Shown one piece after another: positions 23,427 to 32,161 of a stretch of DNA of 38,019 nucleotides. Every line of letters begins with the position of its first letter. Within the stretch, counting starts at the first letter, position 1. The stretch spans positions 1-38,019 of the forward strand of contig CAYVFC010000078.1 in the NCBI GenBank assembly GCA_964450715.1. The letters run 5' to 3'. The notes below the pieces were generated by a model, which saw only the letters and a list, made by a program, of their open reading frames with translations, was not told the DNA's origin and did not search any database. The stretch is from CAYVFC01 sp964450715 (lineage in GTDB: Bacteria; Myxococcota_A; Polyangia; Polyangiales; JAFGIB01). Both the position numbers and the translations under genes were made by a program.

Positions 23427-23837
23427 ATGAAGATACCCTGCGACCACGTTGCCGTGGAGCTGACCGTTCCCTTCTACGACCTCGATCCGATGCAGATCGT
23501 ATGGCACGGCAACTATTATAAATACGTCGAGCTCGCACGGAATGAGCTCATGCGGTCCAAGGGGATCGAACCGTGGGAGGTCGCTCAGAGCGGGTATCTT
23601 TTCGTAGTGATAGAAAGTAAGTGCCGGCACTCGTTTGCGCTTCGCTATAACGAGCGGTTCCGCGTTAAGGCATGGTTCAAGGACGTCGATTATCGGTTGA
23701 ACGTGGGATTTGAGATAATGAATCTGACGCATAATCGACGCGTCGCGCGAGGTCATACGATCCTCGCTACCCTGGATTCCGAAGGTAATCTCTTGCTGGG
23801 AACGCCGAATGCGATACTGGACAAGATCCGCGGTTAG
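23427..23837 (+). CDS. apeK: Acyl-ACP/CoA thioesterase (4HBT hotdog, ApeK-like)
   Basis: A 136-residue hotdog thioesterase of the 4-hydroxybenzoyl-CoA type. The active-site segment is FYDLDPMQIVWHGNYYKYVE (residues about 16-35), with the Asp and the following WHGNY that define the family. It would release or proof-read the chain from the carrier protein. The ATG at 23427 follows the glycosyltransferase after 12 bases. Its last 29 bases overlap the LolA-like gene, which indicates coupling. Confidence 0.92.
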   Translation: MKIPCDHVAVELTVPFYDLDPMQIVWHGNYYKYVELARNELMRSKGIEPWEVAQSGYLFVVIESKCRHSFALRYNERFRVKAWFKDVDYRLNVGFEIMNLTHNRRVARGHTILATLDSEGNLLLGTPNAILDKIRG

Positions 23838-24477
23838 GTTCGTTATCGCCGCGCTGGCCGGCTTCGTTTCCGTAGTCGCGGTGGCGGAGTCCCCGGCTTC
23901 ACCGGCGGCAGAAGCAGACGGGCTGCAGGAATTGTTGCAGCGGTTTTCCACCATACCCGGACTGAGCGCGAATTTTACCGAAGAGAAACACATCACCCTT
24001 CTGATGAAGCCCTTGGTCAATGAGGGAAGGATTTATTTTGCCGCTCCGAATCTATTCGCTCGGCACACCGATAAACCTGAAAAATCCGTACTGGTAATCA
24101 GCGAAAACCATCTGCGGTTCGTCGACCCATCGGGATCGCGCAAGCTGGATCTAGAAAACCGACCCGTATTGAGATTGGTCGTCGATACGTTTTCGCAGGT
24201 GCTTTCCGGAGACCGTACGGCGCTAGAACGTAGTTATCGGATCGGGTTCGAGGGTTCGGCGAAAGAGCGGTGGAAAATGGTCTTGACGCCGAAGGTCGCC
24301 GCTCTCTCCCGTGTTCTGAAGGAGGTTCGAATCCACGGTGAGGAAACGGCGCTGAAAAGTTTGAGAGTCAGCGAAACGAACGGCGATTTTTCGATTACGA
24401 AGTTTACGGAGGTCGACTTATCCCGTCGATATAGCGAGCGCGAGCGGGAACAGTTTTTTCTCTGGCGGAAGCGGTGA
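23809..24477 (+). CDS. apeL: LolA-like periplasmic carrier (ApeL-like)
   Basis: A 222-residue periplasmic protein with a signal peptide (residues about 9-26, cleavage near AVA-ES). The mature part has the LolA-like pattern LQELLQRFSTIPGLSANFTE (39-58) and EGRIYFAAPNLFARH, meaning an incomplete barrel that binds lipid-like molecules. In aryl polyene loci it is thought to carry the pigment or its lipid across the periplasm. The ATG at 23809 overlaps the thioesterase gene by 29 bases, and no later Met fits. It overlaps the exporter gene by four bases (GTGA). Confidence 0.88.
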   Translation: MRYWTRSAVRFVIAALAGFVSVVAVAESPASPAAEADGLQELLQRFSTIPGLSANFTEEKHITLLMKPLVNEGRIYFAAPNLFARHTDKPEKSVLVISENHLRFVDPSGSRKLDLENRPVLRLVVDTFSQVLSGDRTALERSYRIGFEGSAKERWKMVLTPKVAALSRVLKEVRIHGEETALKSLRVSETNGDFSITKFTEVDLSRRYSEREREQFFLWRKR

Positions 24478-26834
24478 AAAGCAAATTGGAAAGGGGGTTC
24501 ATCGCGATAGCCGTCCTGGCGTCGATGGTCGTTTTCATCTATTTTCGTATCGACTTCAATAACGAGATAACGTATTTTTTACCGGAAGGGAAAAACCGAG
24601 CCTGGGCTTCCTTCTCGGCTCAGCTTTCGGAATCCACTCTGACCCGTACGATCATAATCAATATCGGCGGAACCGAACCCGAAGAGCTCGCCGCCGTCGC
24701 CAAGGCGGTTGCCAGCGGTATAGAGGGCCACCCTGGAATCGATTCCGTGCGCCTGGGGATCGATACGAAAACCGAGGATCTGTTCTTTCGGTTGTTTTTT
24801 CCCCGTCGTTACTACTTCGTGTCTGACAGGCCCGACGAAGAGCTTCCGGGGAAACTGACGGAAGAGGCGCTCGGGCGCAGCGCGGAGGACTTGAAGCGTT
24901 GGCTGGCTTCCCCTCTTGGCGCCTTGATCAGACGTATCGCCGAGGAGGATCCACTGCTTACGTTTCCCGCGGCCATGCAGCGGCTGGAACAGATGCGTTT
25001 GGGCGACTTGGCGCTGCGGGAAAACCAGTTCTTCACGAAGGACGAAAAGTTCGCGGTGATTTTCGTTACCACGACTCGTTCGGCTTTTGATACGGAGGCG
25101 CAGAGACCGCTGCTCGATAAGATACGTTCGGTATTCGAGTCCGAAAATCGAAAGCACGGGTCGCAACTCACCCTGGAGTTAGGCGGCGTAAGCCTTTTCG
25201 CGTTGGCATCCGAAAGCGCCATTAGGGCTGCCATCACCCTCATCTCGCTGGTTTCGATAGGAGCGATTACCGTCTTATTCATCCTCGTGTTCGGCTCGCT
25301 TCGGTATCTGTTTCTAGCCTGTTTGCCGCTCGTTTACGGGCTCGTGACGGCGATAGCGGTCTCGCTACTGGTGTACGGGAAGCTACACGGACTTACGCTC
25401 GCTTTTGGGGCGACATTGACGGGAGTATGTATCGATTATCCCATTCATTTCTTCAACCACCTCGGAGACGGGGAGATCGGGCAGACCCCGATTGCCGCAC
25501 TCCGACGAATATGGCCGGCTCTGTGGTTGGGCTGCGTTACTACCGTTTTGGGTCTTATCGGCCTAGCCTGGACCTCTTTTCCCGGTATTCGCGAGATAGC
25601 CATATTCTCCGCTACCAGCGTGGTAACGGCGCTGTTGATCACCAGATGGTTGTTGCCGATTTGGTTGCCGGAAGCACCGCGGACGACCGAGATACAACGA
25701 CGTTTACGGGCGGCGTTGGGTGCTTTTATACGACGGTTGCCGCAACGGAAAACGATGATCGCGGCTCCCGTAGCGTTGGCCCTCCTCGTGTGCGTGTGGG
25801 GGATGACCCGAATTCAGTGGCAGGATGATCTGCGAGCGCTGTCGGTGGTTCCTTCAGAGCTGACGCAGCAGGACAGAAGAGTACGTAAGCGGCTCTCTCA
25901 GGAGGATGCGAGCCGCTTTGTCATCGCGGTTGGAACGAACAGGGAGGAAGCGCTGCAAAGCAACGACAGGGTCTACGGATTATTGTCAGCAGCTAAAAAT
26001 GCCGGAGAGCTGGAGGGGTTCGCCTCGCTGCACTCCTTGCTCTGGTCGAAGCGGCTGCAGCGGCGAAACGTAGCCGTATTGAAGGCGTCACCCGATCTCG
26101 ACTCCAGAATGCGGGAAGCCTTGGGAAGAGCCGGGTTTGCTCCGGAAAGATTTGGGTCGATACAGGCGTCCTTAGAGAATCGGGTCGGGCCTCTGTTACC
26201 GGAAGACCTCCTGGAATCAGAGCTGGCCGGGCTCGTACGGGGGTTCTTGCTGGAAAACGAGGAAGGCGTCGGGATCGCGACTTATTTGCGGGGCGTTAGA
26301 AAACCGGCTGCCCTGGAAGGACGTTTTCGAGGGATAGAAGACGCGCACTATTTCGATCAGACTGCGTTCGTGAACGAGATGTACACCGAATACCGGCGGC
26401 GTACGGCCGAGCTGATCATGGTCGGACTGTTGTTGGTAGGGCTAATTCTCTGGACGCGATACCGCGACCCGAGAAACGCCTTGGCGGCGTTCGCGCCGTC
26501 CGTATTGGCGGGGGCTACCGCTCTTTCCATTCTGGCCTTGTGCGGGATTCCGATAAACTTATTACACATCATGTCGTTGCTGTTGGTGCTGAGCATGGGA
26601 GTCGACTACGGCGTTTTTCTAGTAGAAAGCGTAGGTAGTAACTCGGCGCTAGAATCGACCGCGTTGAGCATCGTACTCGCCTGTCTGTTCACCGTCCTCT
26701 CCTTTGGTCTTATGGCAACGTCGATGCAACCGGCGCTGGCCTCCATCGGTCAAGCTACCGGCTTGGGCGTATTGTTGGCGCTACTGTTTTCACCCTTCTC
26801 GCTGGCGTTACTGGCTACGGTCCGGAAATCATGA
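24474..26834 (+). CDS. apeM: MMPL/RND-type exporter (ApeM-like)
   Basis: A 786-residue inner-membrane transporter of the MMPL/RND superfamily. One N-terminal membrane segment (about 8-25) precedes a first periplasmic domain (about 26-250), a membrane bundle (about 255-400), a second single segment (about 423-440), a second periplasmic domain (about 441-640) and a last bundle (about 641-785). Both bundles contain family-like polar stretches: GATLTGVCIDYPIHFFNHLG and LVLSMGVDYGVFLVES, where Asp residues can carry protons. It likely lifts the aryl polyene product from the inner membrane for the LolA-like carrier. It starts at GTG 24474, overlapping the upstream stop, and overlaps the next gene (ATGA). 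Confidence 0.93.
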   Translation: MKSKLERGFIAIAVLASMVVFIYFRIDFNNEITYFLPEGKNRAWASFSAQLSESTLTRTIIINIGGTEPEELAAVAKAVASGIEGHPGIDSVRLGIDTKTEDLFFRLFFPRRYYFVSDRPDEELPGKLTEEALGRSAEDLKRWLASPLGALIRRIAEEDPLLTFPAAMQRLEQMRLGDLALRENQFFTKDEKFAVIFVTTTRSAFDTEAQRPLLDKIRSVFESENRKHGSQLTLELGGVSLFALASESAIRAAITLISLVSIGAITVLFILVFGSLRYLFLACLPLVYGLVTAIAVSLLVYGKLHGLTLAFGATLTGVCIDYPIHFFNHLGDGEIGQTPIAALRRIWPALWLGCVTTVLGLIGLAWTSFPGIREIAIFSATSVVTALLITRWLLPIWLPEAPRTTEIQRRLRAALGAFIRRLPQRKTMIAAPVALALLVCVWGMTRIQWQDDLRALSVVPSELTQQDRRVRKRLSQEDASRFVIAVGTNREEALQSNDRVYGLLSAAKNAGELEGFASLHSLLWSKRLQRRNVAVLKASPDLDSRMREALGRAGFAPERFGSIQASLENRVGPLLPEDLLESELAGLVRGFLLENEEGVGIATYLRGVRKPAALEGRFRGIEDAHYFDQTAFVNEMYTEYRRRTAELIMVGLLLVGLILWTRYRDPRNALAAFAPSVLAGATALSILALCGIPINLLHIMSLLLVLSMGVDYGVFLVESVGSNSALESTALSIVLACLFTVLSFGLMATSMQPALASIGQATGLGVLLALLFSPFSLALLATVRKS

Positions 26835-27469
26835 AAAGCGGCCTTCGAAGGAGAGTCTTTGTCGCTGTTTTTACCTCTTGCCTGGTATTGATCGGCTGCG
26901 GCGGCCCTTCTCTGCCCGACGAGATAAAGAACAGATCGAAGCTGGACTACCCCGGGGTTCTGGTCGATACGCGGTCGTTGGGGAGTGATTTCTTCTGGCG
27001 TCAGAGAGTAGAGGCGAATTACGGAGAAAAGCGGGTGAGCTTCGAAGCCGTCGTACAGTTACACCAAACGAGGCTCACCATGTTGATCTTGTCGCCGACG
27101 GGGCGAAGAGCTTTTGCTCTGGAGCAAGAAGGAAGAGCGTTCTCATTTACGAAGTTCGTAGACCGAGAAATGCCGTTCTCTCCGAGAAATATTCTCATCG
27201 ATTTCCACCGCACCTTCTTTCGAGGAATCGATCCGCCGCCGAGCGAAGACGGAAAGCACTATCTGAAGAAGGACGACGAGCTTATTGGTGAAGTTTGGAA
27301 GGACGGAAGGCTTAGGGAGCGTAGGTACAGGCGACTAGATGGGCGCCCGGCTGGCTTGATCCGGATTCGTTACTCGGGAGGCATGAAGGGTGGAAAACCG
27401 CCGCGGCAGATAGAGCTCGAAAACGGATGGTTCGGTTACCGCTTGATCATCAAGACCTTTACCCAGTAG
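26831..27469 (+). CDS. apeN: DUF3261-like lipoprotein (ApeN-like)
   Basis: A 212-residue predicted lipoprotein with lipobox LIGC (Cys23). The mature part is strand-rich, for example TRLTMLILSPTGRRAFALEQ and RDGKHY-like turns, matching the LolB-like family that accompanies LolA-like and MMPL proteins in aryl polyene loci. By analogy with LolB it could receive the pigment at the outer membrane. The start overlaps the exporter stop (ATGA at 26831-26834). It is the last gene of the rightward operon. The leftward operon ends 55 bases further on. Confidence 0.87.
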   Translation: MKSGLRRRVFVAVFTSCLVLIGCGGPSLPDEIKNRSKLDYPGVLVDTRSLGSDFFWRQRVEANYGEKRVSFEAVVQLHQTRLTMLILSPTGRRAFALEQEGRAFSFTKFVDREMPFSPRNILIDFHRTFFRGIDPPPSEDGKHYLKKDDELIGEVWKDGRLRERRYRRLDGRPAGLIRIRYSGGMKGGKPPRQIELENGWFGYRLIIKTFTQ

Positions 27470-27523
27470 CTGCGAAAGGAAGGGCTGACGCCGGCCAACG
27501 AAGGTCGAAGGTGGGCGGCATGT

Positions 27524-28753
27524 TTACGGCTTGCGTATAATCAGGCTCGTGTTGATTCCGCCGAACGCGAAGTTGTTGCTCATCAGGGTATTCATTTCCC
27601 TAACACGAGGTTCATCCCGTATGTAATTTAATGCAGCACAACGTGGATCGACCTCTTCCAGATTCCGCGTGTTCGGCATAAAGCCATCGCGCATCATCGC
27701 CAAGCAAAAGATCGCCTCGATTGCGCCGCAAGCGCCCAGGGTATGACCGGTATGGCCCTTGGTTGAGCTAATCGGCACGCTATCTCCCAATACCTGTAAG
27801 CACGCCTGGCTTTCCGCAATATCGCCGAACTCGGTGGAGGTACCGTGGGCGTTGACGTAGTCGATCTGTCCAGGTTCGACTTCGGCATCGTCCAGCGCGA
27901 GGCGAATACATTGAGCCATCCCCTCGGCAGAAGGAAAGGTGATATGAGTGCCGTCGCAATTGGTGCCGTAACCGATTATTTCTCCGTAGATATGAGCGCC
28001 CCGATTACGGGCGTTTTCGTATCGTTCCAATATCAAGGTTCCGGCGCCCTCGCCGACCACCAGGCCGTCGCGATTCGCATCAAAAGGTCTCGGGCTCGCG
28101 TCCGGCCGGTCGTTGAAAGAAGTAGATGTGGCGTACATGATGTCGAAGATACCCGCGTGCAAGAAATGCATTTCCTCGGCACCGCCGCATATCATCGTAT
28201 CCTGTATTCCGTCGCGAACAGCCTCGTAACCGTAGCCTATCGCCTGGCTACCGCTCGCGCATGCGGCCACCGTAGGAATAATTCGGCCACGGATCCCGAA
28301 AGCCTGTCCTAGATTCGCCACGCAGGTGTGACTCATAAACTTGAAATACGAGGTGCCGTCCAGGCCGCTTATGCTGTCGTCCGCCAATAACTTGCGACTA
28401 AAGGACTCAAGCGCGCTGGAAGAGCCGTGGGTAGAACCATACGCCAATCCCGTGCGGCCCGAGCAAAGGGTACTGCTACTCAGTCCCGCATCCCGGATGG
28501 CCTGATCGGTGGCGTACATGGCGAGCCTAGCCACTCGCCCCATGGTGCGTACCTTCTTACGAGGTTGGTTCGAGAGATCGAGGTCGGATACCAGAGCCGC
28601 CAATCTGGTGGTGAGCCCGTTGTATGCGTCCCACTCGCGCATTCTCACTACGCCGTGTGCCTGGCGTTGTAACGACTCCGATACCTGCGGGAACTCATTG
28701 CCGATCGGACTGGCTAGCCCTACCCCGGTTATCGCGACTCGCTCGCGTATCAC
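27524..28753 (-). CDS. apeR: Beta-ketoacyl-ACP synthase (ApeR-like)
   Basis: A 409-residue KAS I/II-fold condensing enzyme with a complete triad: Cys165 in TVAACASGSQ, His303 in VNAHGTSTE and His337 in TKGHTGHTLG. It elongates carrier-bound chains with malonyl units. It is the second active-site-complete ketosynthase of the locus and lies where ApeR is found in the E. coli-type order. ApeR may extend or start chains separately from the main KS/CLF pair. It begins at GTG 28753, overlapping the ketoreductase stop (GTGA), with GGAGG upstream. Its 3' end faces the lipoprotein gene with a 54-base spacer that lacks an obvious intrinsic terminator. Confidence 0.93.
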   Translation of the reverse strand: MIRERVAITGVGLASPIGNEFPQVSESLQRQAHGVVRMREWDAYNGLTTRLAALVSDLDLSNQPRKKVRTMGRVARLAMYATDQAIRDAGLSSSTLCSGRTGLAYGSTHGSSSALESFSRKLLADDSISGLDGTSYFKFMSHTCVANLGQAFGIRGRIIPTVAACASGSQAIGYGYEAVRDGIQDTMICGGAEEMHFLHAGIFDIMYATSTSFNDRPDASPRPFDANRDGLVVGEGAGTLILERYENARNRGAHIYGEIIGYGTNCDGTHITFPSAEGMAQCIRLALDDAEVEPGQIDYVNAHGTSTEFGDIAESQACLQVLGDSVPISSTKGHTGHTLGACGAIEAIFCLAMMRDGFMPNTRNLEEVDPRCAALNYIRDEPRVREMNTLMSNNFAFGGINTSLIIRKP

Positions 28754-29487
28754 ACCAAACCTCCGTTTATGCTGATGACCTGTCCGGTAATATACGCGGC
28801 GTCGTCGCTGGCGAGAAATCGAACCAGGGCTGCGACTTCCTCGGGCTTACCCAAACGCCTAGCAGGAATCATCTTGACGAGCTGCTCGACGGGCGCGCCC
28901 TCGAGCATATCGGTATCGATAAGGCCGGGCGCCACGGCATTTACCGTGATGCGACGTTTGGCGAGCTCGAGCGCCAAAGAACGCGTGGCTCCGATGAGAC
29001 CGGCCTTGGCAGCCGAGTAGTTGGTCTGCCCGCGATTGCCGATCAGGCCGGAAATGGAAGTGATGGTAATGATACGGCCGCGCCGGCGTCGTACCATTGG
29101 CATTACCAGAGGTTGGGTAACGTTGTAAAAGCCGTCGAGGCTGGTTCGGGTGACGCGTTCCCACTGTTGCGCGGTCATTGCCGGGAAAGGTTCATCGGCC
29201 ACGACGCCGGCGTTGTTGACGAGCACACCTACTGGAAGGCCTTCTTTAAGCAAACCCTGTAACGCGGCGCTAGACGCTTCGCGATCGGCGACGTCGAACG
29301 GTATCAACCGAACCTGTCCGCCAAGGGACTCAATGCGCCGTTGGACGGCACGAGCCGCCTCGTGGTTGGAGCGATAGTTGAGTAGGACAGGATGGCCGAC
29401 GGCGGCAAGAGCCTCGGCGATGGACGCACCGATTCCACGACTCGATCCGGTAATAAGTGCCCATTGTCTGCTTTCGGAATCCGTCAT
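28750..29487 (-). CDS. apeQ: 3-oxoacyl-ACP reductase (FabG family, ApeQ-like)
   Basis: A 245-residue short-chain dehydrogenase/reductase using NAD(P)H. The cofactor site is TGSSRGIGASIAEA (residues 13-26), then NNAG (91-94). The catalytic residues are Ser144, Tyr157 and Lys161 in NYSAAKAG. It reduces the 3-keto group made by the ketosynthases; with no enoyl reductase in the locus, the double bonds remain and build the polyene. The ATG at 29487 follows the dehydratase stop after four bases. Confidence 0.95.
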   Translation of the reverse strand: MTDSESRQWALITGSSRGIGASIAEALAAVGHPVLLNYRSNHEAARAVQRRIESLGGQVRLIPFDVADREASSAALQGLLKEGLPVGVLVNNAGVVADEPFPAMTAQQWERVTRTSLDGFYNVTQPLVMPMVRRRRGRIITITSISGLIGNRGQTNYSAAKAGLIGATRSLALELAKRRITVNAVAPGLIDTDMLEGAPVEQLVKMIPARRLGKPEEVAALVRFLASDDAAYITGQVISINGGLV

Positions 29488-29491
29488 TGCG

Positions 29492-29908
29492 CTACCCCGG
29501 TTGGAAAACGCTCAAAGTCGCCGTTGCTACGGTTTCGGCTTCTCTTTTTACCCAACAGCGAAAACTCGCGGCGTATTCCTGGCCCCAAACGTGGTCGGCA
29601 TGTACCAGCAATCGATCGCCGGCTGCAAGTAGATCGGTCTGCAAAACGACATCTCGAGCGCTGACGAGATAACCGATACCGGCTTTTCCACCGGTCTGAA
29701 AACGTTGGTATCCGACGTATACGGCCACGCACTGCGCCATATACTCCAAAGACACAACAGCTCGAGCATAACCGCTTCGGACAAAGGTGGAATCGTCGTG
29801 TAACCTGACCTCGCAGGTTAGGCCCGATTCTGTCACCTCTACGATTTCGTCCAGCAGCCGCATGGGCGGCTTATGGGCCACGAGCTCGGCTATTTTCGGA
29901 TAGGTCAC
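29492..29908 (-). CDS. apeP: 3-hydroxyacyl-ACP dehydratase, hotdog fold (ApeP-like)
   Basis: A 138-residue hotdog protein. Typical are LVAHKPPMRLLDEIVEV (residues 9-25) and the central helix VVSLEYMAQCVAVYVGY (51-67) with an acidic Glu. It belongs to the dehydratase type found in aryl polyene loci. In E. coli it works as a complex with the second dehydratase ApeI, here the C-terminal domain of the fused ligase at 20968. It starts at GTG 29908, overlapping the chain-length factor stop (GTGA). Confidence 0.9.
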   Translation of the reverse strand: MTYPKIAELVAHKPPMRLLDEIVEVTESGLTCEVRLHDDSTFVRSGYARAVVSLEYMAQCVAVYVGYQRFQTGGKAGIGYLVSARDVVLQTDLLAAGDRLLVHADHVWGQEYAASFRCWVKREAETVATATLSVFQPG

Positions 29909-30684
29909 GTCCGCACCTCATTCGCTTCGTACTCGATACACCAACCGTATCCGTCCGTCGCCGACAGCGGTACGACTACCGAATTCCTCTTCGCGATGGC
30001 CTCCAGCAAAGGAAGGCCGATCGCGCAGGGGTTATCGCGGATTTCCGGAGGAAGATCCACGCTGAGCGGGTTCTCGGTTGTGCGAATGGCAACGATTCGT
30101 CCGAAAGCGTTCAGAGCCGACGGATCAGCGGTCAAATGTAGAGCATACGCCAGCGGCGCGAAGCGAAGGCGAGAGTCGAACGGCGAAATCGGTGCCTCGT
30201 CGGCTACCGCGACGACGGTTTCCCCGCCCTCGATACGGAGCCAGGCCAGCGCTTCGAGCAGCGCCACCAGCAGAGTGTCGTCCCCGCCGGAAAGAGCGGT
30301 CGAAAAAAGTCGGTTTTCCGTGGCGATCGAGATTTGCCCGACAGCGGCATTGTGGACGCTGTTTTGAAAGCGAGCGGGGGACAGGGCGCCCTTGCCCTTG
30401 TTCATCATCTCGAGCAACTGACCGGTGAGCTGGATTTCGCCAAAAGCCGACGCGCAGATCAGCGGCACCGTTTTCGGGTCGGTTCCGCTCTCGGCAAGCG
30501 CCTGTTCGATCACTTCGGCGAACATGCGGGTTAGCAGGCTTGCGCGACCCCTGGCTCGAACCGACAGTAGCCGGCAAGACGGCGTTTCGATCGAGCCGTC
30601 TCGCGCGCCGTCGAGCCAGCTATACAGATCGTTGTAGCCCTGGGCCCACATAGCGATACCGCGAACCGATACTCCCTCGTTCAT
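29905..30684 (-). CDS. apeC: Ketosynthase-like chain-length factor (ApeC-like)
   Basis: A 259-residue protein resembling the N-terminal half of ketosynthases but lacking the Cys-His-His triad. Where the catalytic Cys would lie, the sequence runs SPARFQNSVHNAAVGQISIA. This is the short beta-ketoacyl synthase-like family that pairs with an active ketosynthase as chain-length factor in aryl polyene synthesis. The frame is open to 30861, but the ATG at 30684 is chosen: it overlaps the ketosynthase stop (ATGA) and has GGGGAGT upstream. Its partner is expected to be the enzyme encoded just before it. Confidence 0.88.
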   Translation of the reverse strand: MNEGVSVRGIAMWAQGYNDLYSWLDGARDGSIETPSCRLLSVRARGRASLLTRMFAEVIEQALAESGTDPKTVPLICASAFGEIQLTGQLLEMMNKGKGALSPARFQNSVHNAAVGQISIATENRLFSTALSGGDDTLLVALLEALAWLRIEGGETVVAVADEAPISPFDSRLRFAPLAYALHLTADPSALNAFGRIVAIRTTENPLSVDLPPEIRDNPCAIGLPLLEAIAKRNSVVVPLSATDGYGWCIEYEANEVRT

Positions 30685-31862
30685 GCGGTACTCCCCAAGG
30701 CAATACAGGCATTGCTCCCGCCAAAGGCAAATGAATTGCTGAGTACGAATCGCAAAGGAACGGGTTCGGAACGGAGCGTCACTCTGAGCGGTACTTCCGG
30801 ATCCAACGGTTCGGCTCCCAGGCTTGCCGGTACCCAACCGTACTCGATAGCCATTGCGCATATCGCGGCTTCGATTGCGCCGGCCGAACCCAGTAGATGA
30901 CCGGTATAACCCTTGGTGGCGAATACTCTAACCGAAGGCGGAAATAGCTCAGCGATAGCGCGGCTCTCCGCCGCGTCGTTGAGCCGCGTCCCCGTAGCAT
31001 GTGCATTGATCAAATCGATATCATCCGGCGCGAGGCCCGACCGGCGAAGCGCATCCTGCATGGAAGACATGATCCCGCGGCCGTCGGGATCGGGTGTCGT
31101 AAACCGATAAGCATCCGAGCTTTCGCCCGACCCTAGCAAACGCGCGGGACCCTCTCCTCCCCGCTCCAGAAGGAATAACGCCGCGCCTTCTCCGATATTC
31201 ATTCCGTTTCGATCCCTACCGAAAGGCCGGCAAGGGGCATCGGCGAGGATGTTCAGACAACGAAAGCCTCTGACCGTTATCTGACAAAGCGCGTCTACGC
31301 CGCCGACCAGAACGGCATCTGCAAAGCCAGCGGATATCAACCGTCCCGCAGAACAGAAGGCCTTGGCGGCAGCCGAACAGGCTGTGGAGACGACATATCC
31401 GGGGCCCCGGATGCCGGAAAGCTGACGAATAACAAATATTAGATTCGCATAAGAATGCTTACGCTCGAAACTATAGTCCGACGGCAAAGACCCCGTTTGC
31501 ATGAAAGCGGCGTATGCTTTCTCGGTCGCGTCGATCCCTCCGGTCGAAGAACCGACAACGATAGCGACGCGATCGGCGCCCCAGCGCCGAATCGTCTTTT
31601 GCATGGTAGATTGCATCGGTTCCAGCGCCGTGGCCGCCAATCGGTTCGCGCGGGTATCGTATTCGGAAAGCCGGGAGGTGAGAGGAGCAAGCGGTTCCGG
31701 CACGGCTCCGCAGACCGCTCCCTCGAAATCGGGGTGCGGCCGCAACGCGTTCGTCCCTTCGCGCAAAGATCGAAGCACCTCGGCATTCGACATACCTAAC
31801 GCGTTGCACGTCGAGTAGTCGATGACCGTTAGCTCGGGCCTGGACGCGGTCGGGAGTGTCAT
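30681..31862 (-). CDS. apeO: Beta-ketoacyl-ACP synthase (ApeO-like)
   Basis: A 393-residue condensing enzyme with intact triad: Cys162 in VVSTACSAAAKAF, His288 in LINAHATGT and His322 in KGYTGHLLGSAG. It is the first gene of the leftward biosynthetic operon and the likely partner of the downstream chain-length factor. It performs repeated malonyl extension of the aryl starter. The ATG at 31862 has no clear ribosome site, so a short leader or different start (for example within the first residues) is possible. The upstream 299 bases hold the divergent control region with the Fak-type fusion gene. Confidence 0.93.
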   Translation of the reverse strand: MTLPTASRPELTVIDYSTCNALGMSNAEVLRSLREGTNALRPHPDFEGAVCGAVPEPLAPLTSRLSEYDTRANRLAATALEPMQSTMQKTIRRWGADRVAIVVGSSTGGIDATEKAYAAFMQTGSLPSDYSFERKHSYANLIFVIRQLSGIRGPGYVVSTACSAAAKAFCSAGRLISAGFADAVLVGGVDALCQITVRGFRCLNILADAPCRPFGRDRNGMNIGEGAALFLLERGGEGPARLLGSGESSDAYRFTTPDPDGRGIMSSMQDALRRSGLAPDDIDLINAHATGTRLNDAAESRAIAELFPPSVRVFATKGYTGHLLGSAGAIEAAICAMAIEYGWVPASLGAEPLDPEVPLRVTLRSEPVPLRFVLSNSFAFGGSNACIALGSTA

Positions 31863-32161
31863 TTCGTTCGGCTACTGGTGTCGTACCAGATGCCCTTTGT
31901 GTTCCTTTTTTACTGGCGAACGCCCGCTACAAATTCTGAAATATCGCGCAAATTTATCAATACCCCGTACGGTTAAAAAATGCCGTCGCTTTTGCCGCGA
32001 AAAGAGGTTGTCTGCCCTCCTGGAAGCCGTTAAAATCGCTTAGCTGCAAGTCGCGTGGAGCTTTCTTGGTTGAGTTCGCGGTCAATTCAGACTACGGGCG
32101 GTAGGGTTTTAATCAAAGCCGAAGGGCAGACTCGGTTAGGCGGCCAATTCGGTAAGGAGAC
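31863..32161. promoter_or_regulatory. Divergent control region, leftward ketosynthase operon and rightward Fak operon
   Basis: This 299-base spacer has no gene. Its middle (about 31920-31985) is AT-rich compared with the flanks. On the minus strand TTGATA lies near plus-strand 31955, but its partner -10 is poor. On the plus strand a good promoter is seen and listed separately (32008-32036). The last bases carry the ribosome site AAGGAGA for the Fak-type gene. Confidence 0.5.
32008..32036 (+). promoter_or_regulatory. Predicted sigma70-type promoter of the Fak-fusion operon
   Basis: TTGTCT (32008-32013) and TAAAAT (32031-32036) are separated by exactly 17 bases, close to consensus. Transcription would start near 32043, giving a leader of about 118 bases before the ATG at 32162. 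Confidence 0.5.

Noticed and set aside
27470..27523. Bidirectional terminator between the two convergent aryl polyene operons
   Set aside because: No stable GC stem followed by a T-run could be found on either strand.
31857..31866. TGTCATTTCG at the ApeO-like start, identical to the first bases of the palindromic repeat
   Set aside because: Only ten bases match and no second arm follows, so chance is sufficient.
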